Part shown: positions 35,101-43,689 of the stretch, piece after piece
How the letters are laid out: each line of letters opens with the position of its first letter
Numbering within the stretch: the first letter of the stretch is position 1
Assembly: GCF_022682495.2 (NCBI RefSeq)
Contig: NC_071398.1
Location: forward strand, 101,725,880 to 101,789,879
Direction: 5' to 3'
Length of the DNA stretch: 64,000 bases
DNA from: Desmodus rotundus
Taxonomy: Eukaryota > Chordata > Mammalia > Chiroptera > Phyllostomidae
Program-made: the position numbers and the translations under genes
Notes under the pieces: generated by a model
What the model was told of the DNA's origin: nothing
The model's input: only the letters and a program-made list of their open reading frames with translations
Database searches by the model: none

Positions 35101-36863
35101 TCCGTGTGCCTGGAACCACAGAGTTGGGCACCCGCTGCCATTGTCGTCTGCTCCTTGGGGGGAGGGGGGGGAGGAACGATGCTCCCACGGCTGGAGCCAT
35201 GGCACGGATGCATGAGCTTAGCCTGGTGGTGTGAGAGGCTGGGGCCCTGTGACACTGGGTCCACACAGGTCAGGGTCATGTGTTTACGTCCAGGGCAGGG
35301 TTTCAGACTTTTCCTTCACTTGGATGAGAGACGATTGTAGTGAAATTGCAGCTGCAACACATGGTCATGGAGATGGTCACAGGCTTTGCTTTTATGTTGT
35401 GAGGACCCTTCAGACGCCTGAAAGTGCTTCCGAACGGCACTGTGTGTGTGTGTGTGTGTGTCTGCACACGCGTGTAGGCGAGTGTGGCTGAGGGTGTGGG
35501 AGTAGGAGGCGGGACTGTGATGGAGGCTCAGAAATGTGAAACCACAGGCCAGTGTGTGCACCTGTCTCTGGAAACCGTCCGCCAGCATTCACTCCTGGGA
35601 CGGGAGGGGCTATTCACTTCTGGTGGGGACACTTCAGGGACTTTCCGGGCACTGAGCCTCTCTCGGGACCGGTCACACGAGTCGAGAGCGGGACACTTGT
35701 TCCGCTGAACGAAGCCCTCTCACCCTCTGCATTTCAGGGTGGCTCCAAGAGGAGGAAGCAGAGCCCCGCCCTGACCTGCACTGTCTACGAGGAGGTGAGA
35801 CCCTGGAGTGCCTGCGGGGCACCTGCGGGAGGCCGTGCACCTGTGCAAAGTCATCTGCAGAGTCTCAACATCTCAAGGATTGCAGGGACATTCGAATCCA
35901 ATTTTTCATTTGAGAGATGAGGAAACTGAGGCCCTGGGGGGTGGCAGTCTGACAGCAGGTCATGTCGTGAGCTGGGGTTTGACTCTCACTGGGGCGCCTG
36001 ACTTTCAAATTAGGGCCGTCCCCAGGCTCGTTCCCCAGCTGTGAGTCACCCCCCAGATACATCAACTTCCCAGTGTGTTTGTGGGGGTGGGGAGGTCAGG
36101 AAGGCAGAAGTGAGGCTAAGTGACTATCTAAAGTCAGCAAGTAATGGAGAACCACTCCCGGAGACCAGTGCTCTCAGCTGCTGATGGGGTGAATACCGCA
36201 CAGAAGTGCCCCTGAGCCTGGTGGCTGAACTGATTTCCGCCAGACCATTGAGGGAATGGGAAGTAGGGTCTCCACGGCCACGGAAGGGTTACTGTGTATA
36301 TGGTGGCCTGACAATATGGCTTGATGTGAATTACCTCACTTAGTCCCCCCAGAATGTGGGGAGTGGGTACAATCATACTTTCCATTTGGACCCATAGAAA
36401 ATAAGGCATGAGAGCACCCCTCTCACTCCTCATTCACCTCTGACTGCGCCCAAGCTTCCACCTGTGGCCCCATGACGGTGTTGCCACCGGTCCCAAGGGA
36501 GGGGAAGCGCGGGCGCCTGCTGGGCTTCTTGGCTTTCGACTGTAGCCCCACATTAAAGCCACTGGACAGTCCAGGGTTGCAGAGAGCGCCGTGAGGTCCC
36601 AGGCAGCCCAGGGGGAGTCACAAGTTTCCTCCACAGGAGCCAGAACCATTGGGTTCAAGCCCCTGCTGTACTTGAAACAGTTACTCTGCTTCCTTTTCTT
36701 ATTCTGTGAAATGGAGATAATTCATACCCACAGCATTGCTACATAGTCTCCTAGTGGGAGGGTCTGAACTTCTTTTCTTCTGCAGGTTGGAAAGACACAA
36801 GCCAAAGCTCAGAGCCCTGTGTTAACCCGCAAGGAGCTGGAGAACTTCCGTGTATACTGCTAG
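14170..36863 (+). CDS. CD244: CD244 / 2B4 (SLAMF4), complete
   Basis: CD244 is the CD48 receptor of NK and T cells and signals through SAP/EAT-2. Exons: 14170-14227, 27074-27418, 27506-27784, 28960-29073, 29431-29498, 31967-32035, 34522-34587, 35738-35794, 36786-36863. All junctions are GT-AG and in phase, giving 377 residues (human about 370). Domains: signal peptide 1-20; IgV 21-134; IgC2 135-225 with the two SLAM-type cysteine pairs (C154, C160, C206, C225); membrane segment about 234-258, then the basic WRRRKK stop. The tail has four ITSMs: TIYEDV (274-279), TVYSMI (303-308), TLYSVV (323-328) and TVYEEV (348-353, split across exons 8 and 9). The C-terminus RKELENF matches human. N-glycosylation sequons occur at N96, N119, N130, N167, N189 and N216. 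Oddity: the V domain lacks a cysteine at the position of human YCLE (here YLLE) but has cysteines at 82, 91 and 128. The start ATG opens a canonical signal peptide 58 nt before the first donor. Intron 1 is 12.8 kb and holds most of the transposons. Confidence 0.96.
15080..15945 (+). repeat. Old L1 (L1M) 3' fragment, split by a SINE
   Basis: The blocks 'ccttcacctcgattcatcagctgttaacatt' and, after the SINE at 15444-15630, 'ctgatgtttcctcgcatgattcagg' and 'catgaataccacaaaagtgatgct' recall mammalian L1M 3' sequences. The two halves read continuously if the SINE is removed, so the SINE landed inside the older L1. It lies in CD244 intron 1. Confidence 0.65.
15444..15630 (-). mobile_element. VES-type SINE, antisense
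   Basis: Purine-rich tail complement (ggaagggagggagaaagag), then CCCTGACTGGGAATCAAACC and the head complement CACTGAGCCACACCAGCCAG. It is a complete copy inserted in an L1M fragment. Confidence 0.9.
16030..16425 (+). repeat. L2-like ancient LINE 3' end
   Basis: The sequence runs 'aggatgcagtgtccttgaggccggggc', 'tctgttttgttcactgctgtgtcgtcagcatctgg', 'catctggcacagacag' and ends 'ttattgagtgaatgaatgaa'. This is the standard order at L2 3' ends. It is strongly diverged and I place the 5' limit only roughly. Confidence 0.55.
16535..18478 (-). mobile_element. HAL1 copy 1 (ORF2-less L1 derivative)
   Basis: Read on the minus strand, the order is a GC-rich 5' UTR beginning with a YY1-like CCAAGATGG near 18470, an L1 ORF1 (17823 down to 16960), then a short 3' UTR ending in an A-rich tail at about 16540. 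L1 ORF2 is absent: the ORF1 stop is followed almost directly by the 3' UTR, and the second copy at 18930-20769 has the same layout. That is the structure known as HAL1 (half-L1), which depends on reverse transcriptase supplied in trans. I could not define a clear target-site duplication for this copy because the flanks are low-complexity T/A runs. Confidence 0.85.
16960..17823 (-). pseudogene. HAL1 ORF1p, one nonsense codon
   Basis: About 284 codons encoding an L1 ORF1-type RNA-binding protein. The N-terminal part is lysine/glutamate-rich with coiled-coil character (KAPEKIQLSDEEIANLSDAE). The middle carries SNIRIIGVPEGEEEEQE, the start of the RRM domain. The C-terminal domain includes the NTPRHIIITFPKIK and KDLHPRLLYPAKL blocks. 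A single in-frame TAA at about 17397 interrupts the frame where the neighbouring copy has a leucine codon; the frame is open on both sides. There is no frameshift. It is otherwise longer and more complete than the second copy. Confidence 0.85.
18495..18690 (-). mobile_element. VES-type SINE, antisense, diverged
   Basis: It begins with the tail complement (aaagattgtatttatt), then a purine tract, then degraded B- and A-box complements ending 'cactgcgctggtcagggg'. It separates the two HAL1 copies. Confidence 0.75.
18930..20769 (-). mobile_element. HAL1 copy 2, full length with target duplication
   Basis: The layout is the same as copy 1 on the same strand: 5' UTR (20769-20013) beginning near a YY1-like CCAAGATGG, ORF1 (20012-19314), 3' UTR and A-tail (19313-18930). 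It is flanked by a perfect 16-bp direct repeat, CCCTTCCTCTGTTTCT, at 18914-18929 and 20770-20785. That duplication shows the ORF2-less form was itself inserted by target-primed reverse transcription, so the missing ORF2 is not a later deletion at this site. It is in CD244 intron 1, opposite to the gene. Confidence 0.9.
19314..20012 (-). CDS. HAL1 ORF1p, open, internally shortened
   Basis: A 232-residue open frame for an L1 ORF1-type nucleic-acid-binding protein, from an ATG (MAEMTEHFKAP) to TAA just before the 3' UTR. It has the coiled-coil N-terminal half, the IRIIGVPEGEEEEQ start of the RRM and the LYPAKL/CFSDKVK C-terminal blocks. Compared with copy 1, about 47 codons (near 19470) between PKIK and KDLHPR are missing in frame. 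That removes the end of the RRM and the start of the C-terminal domain, so RNA chaperone activity is probably lost although the frame stays open. Whether it is expressed is unknown. Confidence 0.75.
   Translation of the reverse strand: MAEMTEHFKAPEKIQLSDEEIANLSDAQFKALVINMLTDLVESIRKTDEKMKPMLRETKENVQGTNSDGKETGTQINGEDQKEETNIQPEKNEETRTWKNEERLRNLPDALKRSNIRIIGVPEGEEEEQKTENLFEQIMKENFPNLAKEIDFREVQEAQRVPKKLDPRRNTPRHIIITLPKIKRKDLHPRLLYPAKLPLRMEGKIKCFSDKVKLKKFIITKPLLYEMLKGVT
21008..21220 (-). repeat. L1 3' UTR fragment, antisense
   Basis: The sequence 'ttgttactgtatttttccatt...ccatgtccatgggtcc' followed by a C-rich stretch resembles the 3' UTRs of the nearby HAL1 copies but belongs to a different L1 subfamily. 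No ORF accompanies it. Confidence 0.6.
21245..21437 (-). mobile_element. VES-type SINE, antisense
   Basis: Tail complement (attttatttatttattg), purine tract (ggggaagggagggagaaagag), a B-box complement (gggaattgaaccggcaac) and a worn head complement ending 'tgccacatgggcagggct'. Confidence 0.8.
22335..22530 (+). repeat. Old L1M fragment
   Basis: The order 'catggctacataagacttcattgtctg', 'gtgggtccgttccgggtttgctgctgcgaggatgctgc' and 'gtgctggtgcctctcccgggtgg' parallels the well-known L1M ORF2/3' segment ('ttgtttccagtttggggctattacaaataaagctgc'). It is very diverged. Confidence 0.5.
24632..24842 (+). mobile_element. VES-type SINE with (AAAAG)n tail
   Basis: Head 'gtgactggtgcagctcagtggg', B-box-like 'gggttcgactcctgg', a C/T-rich tract, then AGAAATAAAC and five AAAAG units at 24816-24842. 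Confidence 0.85.
25126..25333 (-). mobile_element. VES-type SINE, antisense
   Basis: Tail complement, purine tract, 'cactgggaatggaactcgtgacc' and the head complement 'ccactgagctgtaccagtcagggct'. Confidence 0.85.
26726..26965 (+). mobile_element. VES-type SINE just upstream of CD244 exon 2
   Basis: Head 'gccctggctgggtggctcagctgg', B-box-like 'gggtcgattcccagtcagggcac', a long (TC)n tract at 26872-26905 and the tail 'cctcttgtgaggattgaaaa'. It ends about 110 bases before the CD244 exon 2 acceptor. That places a young pyrimidine-rich insertion close to a splice site, although the exon keeps its own acceptor. Confidence 0.88.
28395..28535 (+). repeat. MIR SINE, ancient
   Basis: The sequence 'accagctctgtggtctcaagcag', 'cttctccgagcctctgtg' and 'gggtaaagtgagaatggtaataa' follows the sense MIR core. 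It is in CD244 intron 3. Confidence 0.65.
30395..30585 (-). mobile_element. VES-type SINE, antisense, with target duplication
   Basis: A complete antisense copy: tail complement, purine tract, TGACTGGGAATCAAACC and CCACTGAGCCACACCAGC. The flanks carry an 18-bp target-site duplication, ccaacgaagagYacttta, at about 30381-30398 and 30585-30602 with one mismatch. This is clear evidence for L1-mediated insertion. It is in CD244 intron 5. Confidence 0.93.
33041..33657 (-). mobile_element. Solo LTR, antisense, in CD244 intron 6
   Basis: The element starts TGTGTCGACC and contains 'gtttatttgagcc', the reverse complement of an AATAAA signal. It ends near 'gtcttccaca', giving TG...CA ends. No internal retroviral sequence adjoins it, so it looks like a solo LTR. 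Its first nine bases equal those of the LTR at 44787, suggesting related families. The family is not identified and the 3' limit is approximate. Confidence 0.6.
34127..34345 (+). mobile_element. VES-type SINE
   Basis: Head 'gggccctggccacgtagctgcgg', B-box-like 'gggttcgatttccagtcaggg', a long (TC)n/(CCCT) tract at about 34240-34310 and a tail with AATCAATAAAAG. A second, partial tail-like segment with AATCAATAAATT follows at 34390-34425. It lies 180 bases before CD244 exon 7. Confidence 0.85.
35845..36010 (-). repeat. MIR SINE, ancient
   Basis: The sequence 'catttgagagatgaggaaactgaggccc', 'gacagcaggtcatgtcgtgagctggggtttgactctc' is the reverse of the MIR core and unusually well preserved in the 'gatgaggaaactgagg' block. 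It is in CD244 intron 8. Confidence 0.8.
36640..36770 (+). repeat. MIR SINE fragment
   Basis: The order 'gggttcaagcccctgctgtac', 'ttactctgcttccttttcttattctgtgaaatggagataattc' matches the sense MIR core. It ends a few bases before the polypyrimidine tract of CD244 exon 9. Confidence 0.65.
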
Positions 36864-38790
36864 TGGCTGTGGCTGTTACCTACCAGCATCTGCTCTGCGA
36901 ATCAATGCAATAGATGATACCACATGAGTCTTGGAAGAATAGTTCCTAGTCTGGGAATTTGTCCATGGACTGTATCTGGTTTTGAAAATTATTTCTAACA
37001 GCCATTAGAAGAGCAAGGTTGTTAAATAATATCGGTCACCTTACAGATCATGTGAGAATGGGTGGAGAGGCAGGGCAATTCACAAAGGACCACGAGCCAG
37101 TCCAGGTACTGGACACCTGTCACGTTCTGTGTAAAAGTAGGGTGTTTTCTCCCTCCTGGTTTTCCGATCTGTTACTTGTGTCCCCTCCTGTCCCATCTGG
37201 GATGACCACATTTGTAGTCCCTGCCCTTGCCCAGGCCCACCTTCCCAAGAGCAAGAACAAGTAACGACAGCTCAGAGGAAGAGCGGCGGCCTCCTCTGCG
37301 AGGGTGGACCGACTGGCCGTAAGCCATGGGCAGGTTCCCCAAGGGGGCCAGGCCTGGGCTTCACTCAAGTCTGGAGACAAAACTGCCCCCCGCCCCATAT
37401 TGCAGCTTTGCTCTGGCCAGTTGTTCACAGGGTAGTGGGCAGAGCAGGGGTGGGTGGTGCAGCGCCAGCCCGTGTCTGAGTGGGAAGCCTCCAGGAGCAC
37501 ATGTGTCCTGGAACCGGCAGTGACACTGGCAGCCTCCTCTGGGGATGGAATGGGGTGATTTTTTCTTACCGTGCACTTTTTTTTACTGCTGAAGTTTTAT
37601 AAAGCCATATGTGTGTGTTACTCTTGATATATTTTTAAGTGTTTAAAACATCTCTTCCACATAAACCTCCCATTTATTTACCTGAAAGAACTTTCCTTGT
37701 TGTCAGGCCCTCTCCCCAATTTGCAGCCCCGGCCCAGAACCCCAGCCGGTAAGTGGCACTACAACCTATGCAGACTTATATTCACGGTACTGTCACGGAC
37801 ATTTGTAGATCACAGGCACCACCCTGGGCTTCGTTCTTTCCACTCAGCAACGTATCTTCGAGCTCATTCTACAGCAGCTCACAGTACCAGGCCGTCCTTT
37901 CCTTTCTCCACAGAAGCAGCAGGCTTTGCCTTTGCACACACTGTAATACATTCAACCGGGTCCCCACCAAATCTCTGAGGTTATTTCCAGCCCTTTATTA
38001 TTAAAAATACTACAGTGGGTGTGATTTTACATCGATCCTGTGTCTGGGAGTGAGACTATCTGTCGCATGCATTCTAGCAGGTGTTTGTAGGATAGCGTGG
38101 GGGTCCAGCTGTCCTTCCACAGCCTTCGGCCAGCCCTGGGTGCATTGTGAGGCACTGCGTCTGCGCTGTGGGGAAAAGGCGTGAATGTGGGAGGAGACGA
38201 ATGTAGCAAGCATGCCATCGAGGCCACAGGTGTTGGCTATCGAGACCTCTTTCCATAGGCTAAGGTTTTCCTGTGACAGAGTGTCACCTCTGTGATTTTT
38301 TGGATTGGTGTTTGCTTACTTTTTGATACGTCAACATTATCTTAGCTCTGTACATGTAAGAATGTCTAAACCTATAGACAATTTTTAGAAAAATTTATGA
38401 AGAGACAAATAGAATACCCCTGGAAGCAAGATTTCAACAGGCTGAGATAACATGTTTCTGAGAATAACAGTTTTCAGCTTATTTCATGCCTTGCAGATGA
38501 AGAAGGGAATATAAGAAATATTGCATGAAGGAGGGGGAAAGCAAGAGGTGGGTTGGATCACAGGATGGTTAGGATTATGTGCTCTCCTGAGGGTGATCAC
38601 TTGCTTCAGGAGGGGCCTAGGTTCTGGACTTTGAACTCAGTTGCAATCAGTCTTCAGTTTAAATACCTGTAAAATGGAGTTAACAGACGTTCTCCTCTCA
38701 TCTATGAAATGGGAGCAATAGGACAGATGAGGCATGCGAAGGGCCTAAAATAGGAATTATGTCAAAGTGAGCTTATAGCAGGGATCTGGA
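36864..38790 (+). other. CD244: CD244 3' flank and presumed 3' UTR
   Basis: This follows the CD244 stop at 36861-36863. It must contain the 3' UTR, but I found no convincing AATAAA in the first kilobase, so I cannot mark the transcript end. It contains an old L1M fragment at about 37765-38090 and MIR-like sequence near 38640-38770. Human LY9 would converge tail-to-tail here on the minus strand; I recognise none of its exons. Confidence 0.5.
37765..38090 (+). repeat. Old L1M fragment
   Basis: The sequence 'actgtcacggacatttgtagatcac', 'ctcagcaacgtatcttcgagctcattctac', 'ttatttccagccctttattattaaaaatactacagtgg' and 'gtctgggagtgagactatc' follows the L1M order of ATTCC-target, 'tttccagttttggctattac' and 'aggagtggaattgc' blocks. 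It is diverged. Confidence 0.55.
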
Positions 38791-38792
38791 AT

Positions 38793-38983
38793 TTCATTTT
38801 ATTTATTTCTTTATTTTATTTTTTAGAGGGGGAGGAAGGGAAGGAGAAAGAGGAGAGAAACATCAATTGATTGCTGTGGGCTTCCTGGCCCGCAACCCAT
38901 GCAGGTGCCCTGACCAGGAACTGAACCAATGGGCCTGAGTTGCAGGCCGGAATTCAGTCCACTGAGCCACACCAGCCAGCGCT
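38793..38983 (-). mobile_element. VES-type SINE, antisense
   Basis: T-rich tail complement, purine tract (gggggaggaagggaaggagaaag), 'ccctgaccaggaactgaacc' and the head complement 'ccactgagccacaccagccag'. It is immediately left of the motif-box array. Confidence 0.88.
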
Positions 38984-39024
38984 GGAATCTGATATAAATG
39001 CAGGGGAGCAGAATCCTTTCGGCA

Positions 39025-39300
39025 GGAAAGTGCTCTTTGCTGCCATCTCGTGGGCATCTTTGGAATAACAGTGGACCTGAGTAGGAAAAAGTTTTTTTTT
39101 TTTTCCTGCTGCCATCTTGTGGACATCTTGGGAAAAACAGCAGAAAATGTTTTTCTCTGTGGCTATCTAGTGTGCACCTTCTAAATAACACCGAATGGAA
39201 CGCAACTGGAAAAGCTGTTCTCTGCTGCCATCTAGTGTTCATCTTGGGAATAACATCCGAGTGCAAGCAAGAGTTCCGGAACCAGTAAACTCTGTATTCC
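39025..39300 (-). repeat. Tandem array of four CTCF-like motif boxes
   Basis: Four copies of a 50-70 bp unit, each built around CTGCCATCTNGTG and followed by 'catcttgggaataaca'. The cores start at about 39040, 39109, 39160 (degenerate) and 39225. The reverse complement of the best copy, ACACTAGATGGCAG, fits the published CTCF consensus CCASYAGRKGGC apart from its first base. Copies 1 and 2 deviate at the fifth position. All lie in the same orientation. The same box recurs at single sites up to 58 kb. Confidence 0.7.
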
Positions 39301-39389
39301 TGCCTATAAATTTATGTTTATTATGTACCACGAGAAGTAATATTTTTGCTACACTTAAAGTAAAAAAAAAGTTCAAATAAGAGATTTTC

Positions 39390-40170
39390 AAATTACTTTT
39401 AGTCTTTCCTAGTGGGTGGATATTAAACTATGTCTCCCAAATAGCTGTTATCTTTTCATTATAATCTTTTGAAATATTAAAAAAAGCACCATGTCAAAGC
39501 TTTTCTAATACTGTCAACTTCTGGCATTGATGTCTTTCGTTCACACAGATAATGCAGGATCTTGTTAAGGTTAATCTTAGGTAGTTTATCTATTTTGTTG
39601 CTATTCATTCTGTTTCTACATATAAAGGATGTTTATTTCTGCATGTTATCCCCCTCACTGCAATACATTCTACTATTTGTAATAAGTTGCTTTTCATGAT
39701 TTATCAAGGTGAAAAAGCTATCGTACAATAACGTTGCGTTACTTTAGCTATGTAGAAACGTGTAAAAAGGATAAAACGTAGAAGAAAACATGAAGAAATG
39801 AGACAATGTGAAGAGTTAGAAAAATTTTGTTGTTTTCAAGTTCATTAATGATGAAATGAAATAAAAATAGTAACAGGATACTTATTTTTACATGAGTTCG
39901 GGGCTTGGACCCCTGGTGTCGCAGAAATCAGAAGCATTTTGGAAGTGAAATTGTGCCTCCTCCAGGTTATCTGACGAATTCGCGATAAGGCAAAAGTCCA
40001 CATTTCCAATAAGATTTTAGATGAATTTTAGAATCTAAAAAGTAAGAGTATTTACTCTTAGCGACGTCACAGAACAGTTATTCAGGAGTGACGTGTGAGC
40101 GATGACAGGAAAGCCGTCATCCTGGGACGCCTGCAGCGCTTCACCACCGACACTCTGTCTCCCCAGGCGT
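39390..40170. repeat. Duplicated module C, copy 1
   Basis: Aligns by eye with 48640-49460 and 58905-59770. Landmarks in order are 'ttttgttgctatt', 'aaaggatgtttatttctgcatgttat', 'ctactatttgtaataa', 'gaaaacatgaagaa...gacaatgtgaagagttagaaaaattt', 'gagttcggggcttgg' and 'cagaaatcagaagcatttt'. The left part resembles an old antisense L1M fragment shared by all three copies. Homology fades at about 40170, where the CpG-rich region begins. Confidence 0.75.
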
Positions 40171-41560
40171 TGGGTCCCTTCTGCCTGCTGCGCTCGGGCA
40201 GGTGCCCGCGCAGCCTGGACGCTTGCACCGCGTCTCAGCCACCTGCCGGGACAGGGAGCCCCAGGAAGGCACGTGTGTCCCTCTCACCAGTGTGCAGCCC
40301 GTATTACACACGAGACGCCCGACCCCCGGCCGGACACCAGCAAATGCGTCACACGTGTTCACCGAGAGACCGTGCTCCGTCCGTGTCCGTGCGGGGCCGC
40401 ACCTGCCCCGCGCTGTGCTCGGCCTCCCTGCGGCCCTGAGCCCTTCGGTTCAGAGGCCTTCTCAGATCCAGCCCGTCCCCACGCTGGCCCGCCGGTCCCC
40501 TCTCTTCCATCCCGCGGCCACAGGACCACAGGACGGGGACACGCCGTGGAGGACCCGCGTGGGCGGAGGGGCGTTGGCGGGCTGCGCTGCAGCAAACGGT
40601 TAGGAACGGAGAGCGGAGGGAGGTGTCGGGTTGCGGGTCCGGGAGCTTCGAGAACTTCGAAGGGAGGAGCGACCAGGACTCTGCCCGGTGCAGGACGGAG
40701 GGGCCGGGAGGGCTGCGATCCCGGCAGATCGGGGTTTCCGGGTTCGGGGTTCGGGGGCCGAAGCCTCAGTTTGAAGGGAAGGGCAGCGCGTGTCTGGAAG
40801 GAGGACTGGACCCTGGTGCGCGGTGCTGGGGAGCGGCGGGTGCAGGAGAGGGTGGACCGGAGGCGCCTGCGGGAGGTTTGAACGGGTTACCTTGGGAGCA
40901 GGAAGGGGAAGGGCCCGCGCGGAATTCTGCTGGAACGCAGAGAAGGGAGGTTTGGGGACGGGGACCTGCGAGTGGGCGCAGGTGACGAAGACCGTGAGAG
41001 ACTCCAGGAGGGTCTGGGGGGAGAGCGATAGGGCGGGAGACGGGACACGGGGTCGCGCGCTAACACAGCTTTGGGGGGTCCTCTCCCTGGTGGGAAGGAA
41101 AGGAGAGCGGAGTGGAGCGCCTTCACCGCGGACGACGCTGCGCACCTGGCCTCTGGCCTCTCTCGGGCGCGCAGGGCGCAGCGCGGGTCCGGGGGTTTGC
41201 GGAGCTGGAGCCGGCTGAGGGTTCACATGGGTGCGCTCTCCAAGACCGCCGAGCTCACCCCTCTCTTTCCTGGTTATGAAAGAAGAAAAAACGGGAAAAC
41301 CGGCGTCCGGGGACTGTAGTGAAGGAGCGAAGGAATTCACCTGTTTTCCGCGGTGCGACAACAGGGAGAGGGTCGCTGGACCCCACGTGCAGAAGCGGAG
41401 GCTCAGGACGCCGGAGTCAGGGACCCGCGCACACGGGCGGCCTCTGGGCAGCAGGCTCGTTACACGCGCGCTTTTCTCTCCAGACCTTCTTTGGCTGTTC
41501 GGGTGCCAGTAGGGAGAGTCAGCGTTTATGCATCAGAAATGTCCCTGGTGAGAGAAAGGG
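40080..41560. promoter_or_regulatory. CpG island without an identified gene
   Basis: About 1.5 kb of GC-rich sequence with dense CpG (for example 40190-40600 and 41050-41500), strikingly unlike the CpG-poor flanks. It starts inside or at the end of duplicated module C copy 1; the other two module C copies lack it. No TATA box, gene start or recognisable exon was found on either strand. Two open frames over 250 codons here (40102-40881 + and 40600-41361 -) look like by-products of GC-rich composition. Plausible as a promoter of an unannotated transcript. Confidence 0.6.
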
Positions 41561-43235
41561 CCCTGTCCGAGCGGACACCGCCCCAGGGGACTCTGGTGTT
41601 CACTGCGTGAAGGGCTGAGACAGAGTTTGGGGACAGTTCTGGTCCGATCAAGTGACATGATTGACGGAAAGGGTCTTCTTTGCTGCAGCCACGGTAACCA
41701 GTTCTCGCTCAAGACAAAAGTTAATGTTGATATTGTAACAAAATTAGGCGAGTCCCACATGGTCTTGAGAATCAGGTAGAAGGTGTCAGAGGATAACCGT
41801 CCCCCACCTCCGTTGCTAAACTTGGGACTTTTATTTCTAGGAGTGACTGAGGCTGGAAGTTCTCGGAGCTGGTGCTGTTCTGTGACTTGCTGAGTAACTG
41901 GGACCACAGCGCTGGCTGCCTTCGCCCTGATTTTCCAGCGGTGAGTGATGTGGAGACGGGAATGCTTCATTTCTGGGGGCTGTAGTTTCCAGCTGTATTG
42001 TAACTATTTTAGGAGAAGTTACGGGATATGTGGCCCCATTTCAGCTGCAATTTCCCCAAATTTAATGGATTTAAGCAGGGCGGCTGGAAGGGGACCCTGG
42101 GGCGGGCCCTTGAACTGTGAGGTGCAGGCTGCACTGCCCCTCCGGCGGGGGGCGCCCCAGCTGCCTCTCTGATCCACGTGGCACTTGGGCACCTGTATGG
42201 GGTGGCGGCCTCTCGCTGACGCCCAGGACAGCTCTGTCCCGTCAGGAAGCAAGTCGTGGCTTCGTGTGGCGCTCTTACCTTTTGCTGGGACGGTTTAAGT
42301 GGCTGCAGCAGCCCCTGGGGCGGTGTCTCCTGGGACCCGGACGAGCAGGCGGGGTGGAGGGAGCATCAGTCTGCAGAGGGAGGACCAGCAGAGGTCGGCT
42401 CCGTGCGGAACATTGTAGGGTTTTTAGGTTTCTGTAAGGGAGATTTTGGGTGAGGGTTAGGCTGATGGAACTCAGGGTTACTTGTGTTTTGCTGCAAATT
42501 ATAGAGAAACTAAGGATATTTGAGGCTATTAGCAAACATGTCTTGTGGAATATTAAAAGATTGTATTGTGAAGAAATATATCTCTAGAAGTGATTGAATT
42601 TGTTTATAAACATCAATCTAAAGAATAGTGGCATAACTGAATTAATAATTTCTTGCTCTTAGTTTTCACTAGAAATTAAGGCTTGTTCCCCCCAAGGTTA
42701 GGAATTCTAATTAAAGGTACAGAAAAAATAGCAATAGAGAACAGAATGGTGTATAAGAGAAAAACAAGATATGTTATGACTGAATAAACAGGCATGAGGT
42801 CTGGACACGTGTTTTTCAGAGACAGGGAATTAATTTTGTCCTATGAGAGGCTGGCTGCTCTAGAGTGAGACGGAGCAAAAGCAGGACAGAAACTGGGTGT
42901 AAAAAGGAAAGTGGTAGAAGATCTGTGAAGGGAGATGCAGAGACAGGAAGTTTTATGTATGGTTCAGCTGAATAAGATGGGAATAAATATAATGAAATAA
43001 ATGAATGTAAATATGAAAATAAGCTTATGTAGAAGCACAGTTTGGTTCCATTTTATGTTGTTAAAGGGACATAGTTTTCCTGTATTGTGCAGCAGCAGGC
43101 ACTGGGAAACATTTTCTGCCCAGTACAGCAACGACACTATGTTTCCTTAAAACCCGTTTCTGTTTCGTGTTGTTTTAATCAGGTCTTTGATTACTCAAGA
43201 AGACAGTCTTCTCCATCCTGAGAACCAGAGACGCA
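41560..43235. other. Unassigned sequence after the CpG island
   Basis: Moderately GC-rich up to about 42450, then A/T-rich to 43180 with several AATAAA-like hexamers (42783, 42980). I recognise no repeat family and no coding segment. Confidence 0.5.
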
Positions 43236-43680
43236 ACAACCACCTGGTCTCTCAGGTGGGACCCCTCCCCACTCCCACACACAGGACGAGGCGCTAACAT
43301 CCCAGCACCCCTGGTCTCTCAGGCTCGGCTCCCCTCCCCAGTCATATGACCCAGAGGTGATGACAAAGGACCCCTCTTTGGGTACTCTTTCAGGTGGGTC
43401 CACATTCCACACTAAATGGACCCAGAGGGGTGGGAAAGGATCCCCAACTCTAACATGAGGGAACCTGTCCCCATCATCAGAGGACTTAGGTGATATGACA
43501 GTCCTGCCTACTCTCTCAGGTGGGTCCCCTCTCCCCATTGTGAGGCCCAGATCTGATGTGTCAGGGCCCCATACTCTCCCTGGTAAGACCCCTCCTGGCA
43601 GTCACAGAATCCAGAGCTGAGGGGAGAGGACCCTCTGTGCTGGCAGAGTGGACCCTGCCCACTCTCAGATGCCCACTGCC
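43235..43680. repeat. Minisatellite, about 65-70 bp period
   Basis: Six to seven degenerate units, each containing a variant of 'ctctctcaggtgggtcccctc' and ending in 'ggacccc'. The cores lie near 43247, 43314, 43388, 43455, 43512, 43573 and 43640. It sits between the CpG island side and the motif box at 43699, and I saw no equivalent in the other duplicated copies. Confidence 0.7.
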
Positions 43681-43689
43681 CAGAAATGC

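Noticed and set aside
40102..40881. 259-codon + strand open frame in the CpG island
   Set aside because: Arg/Pro/Gly-rich with no domain. An equally long frame is open on the other strand in the same island, which is expected from GC-rich composition with few stop codons.
40600..41361. 253-codon minus-strand open frame in the CpG island
   Set aside because: Pro/Ser/Arg-rich low-complexity translation without any recognisable family; same composition artefact.
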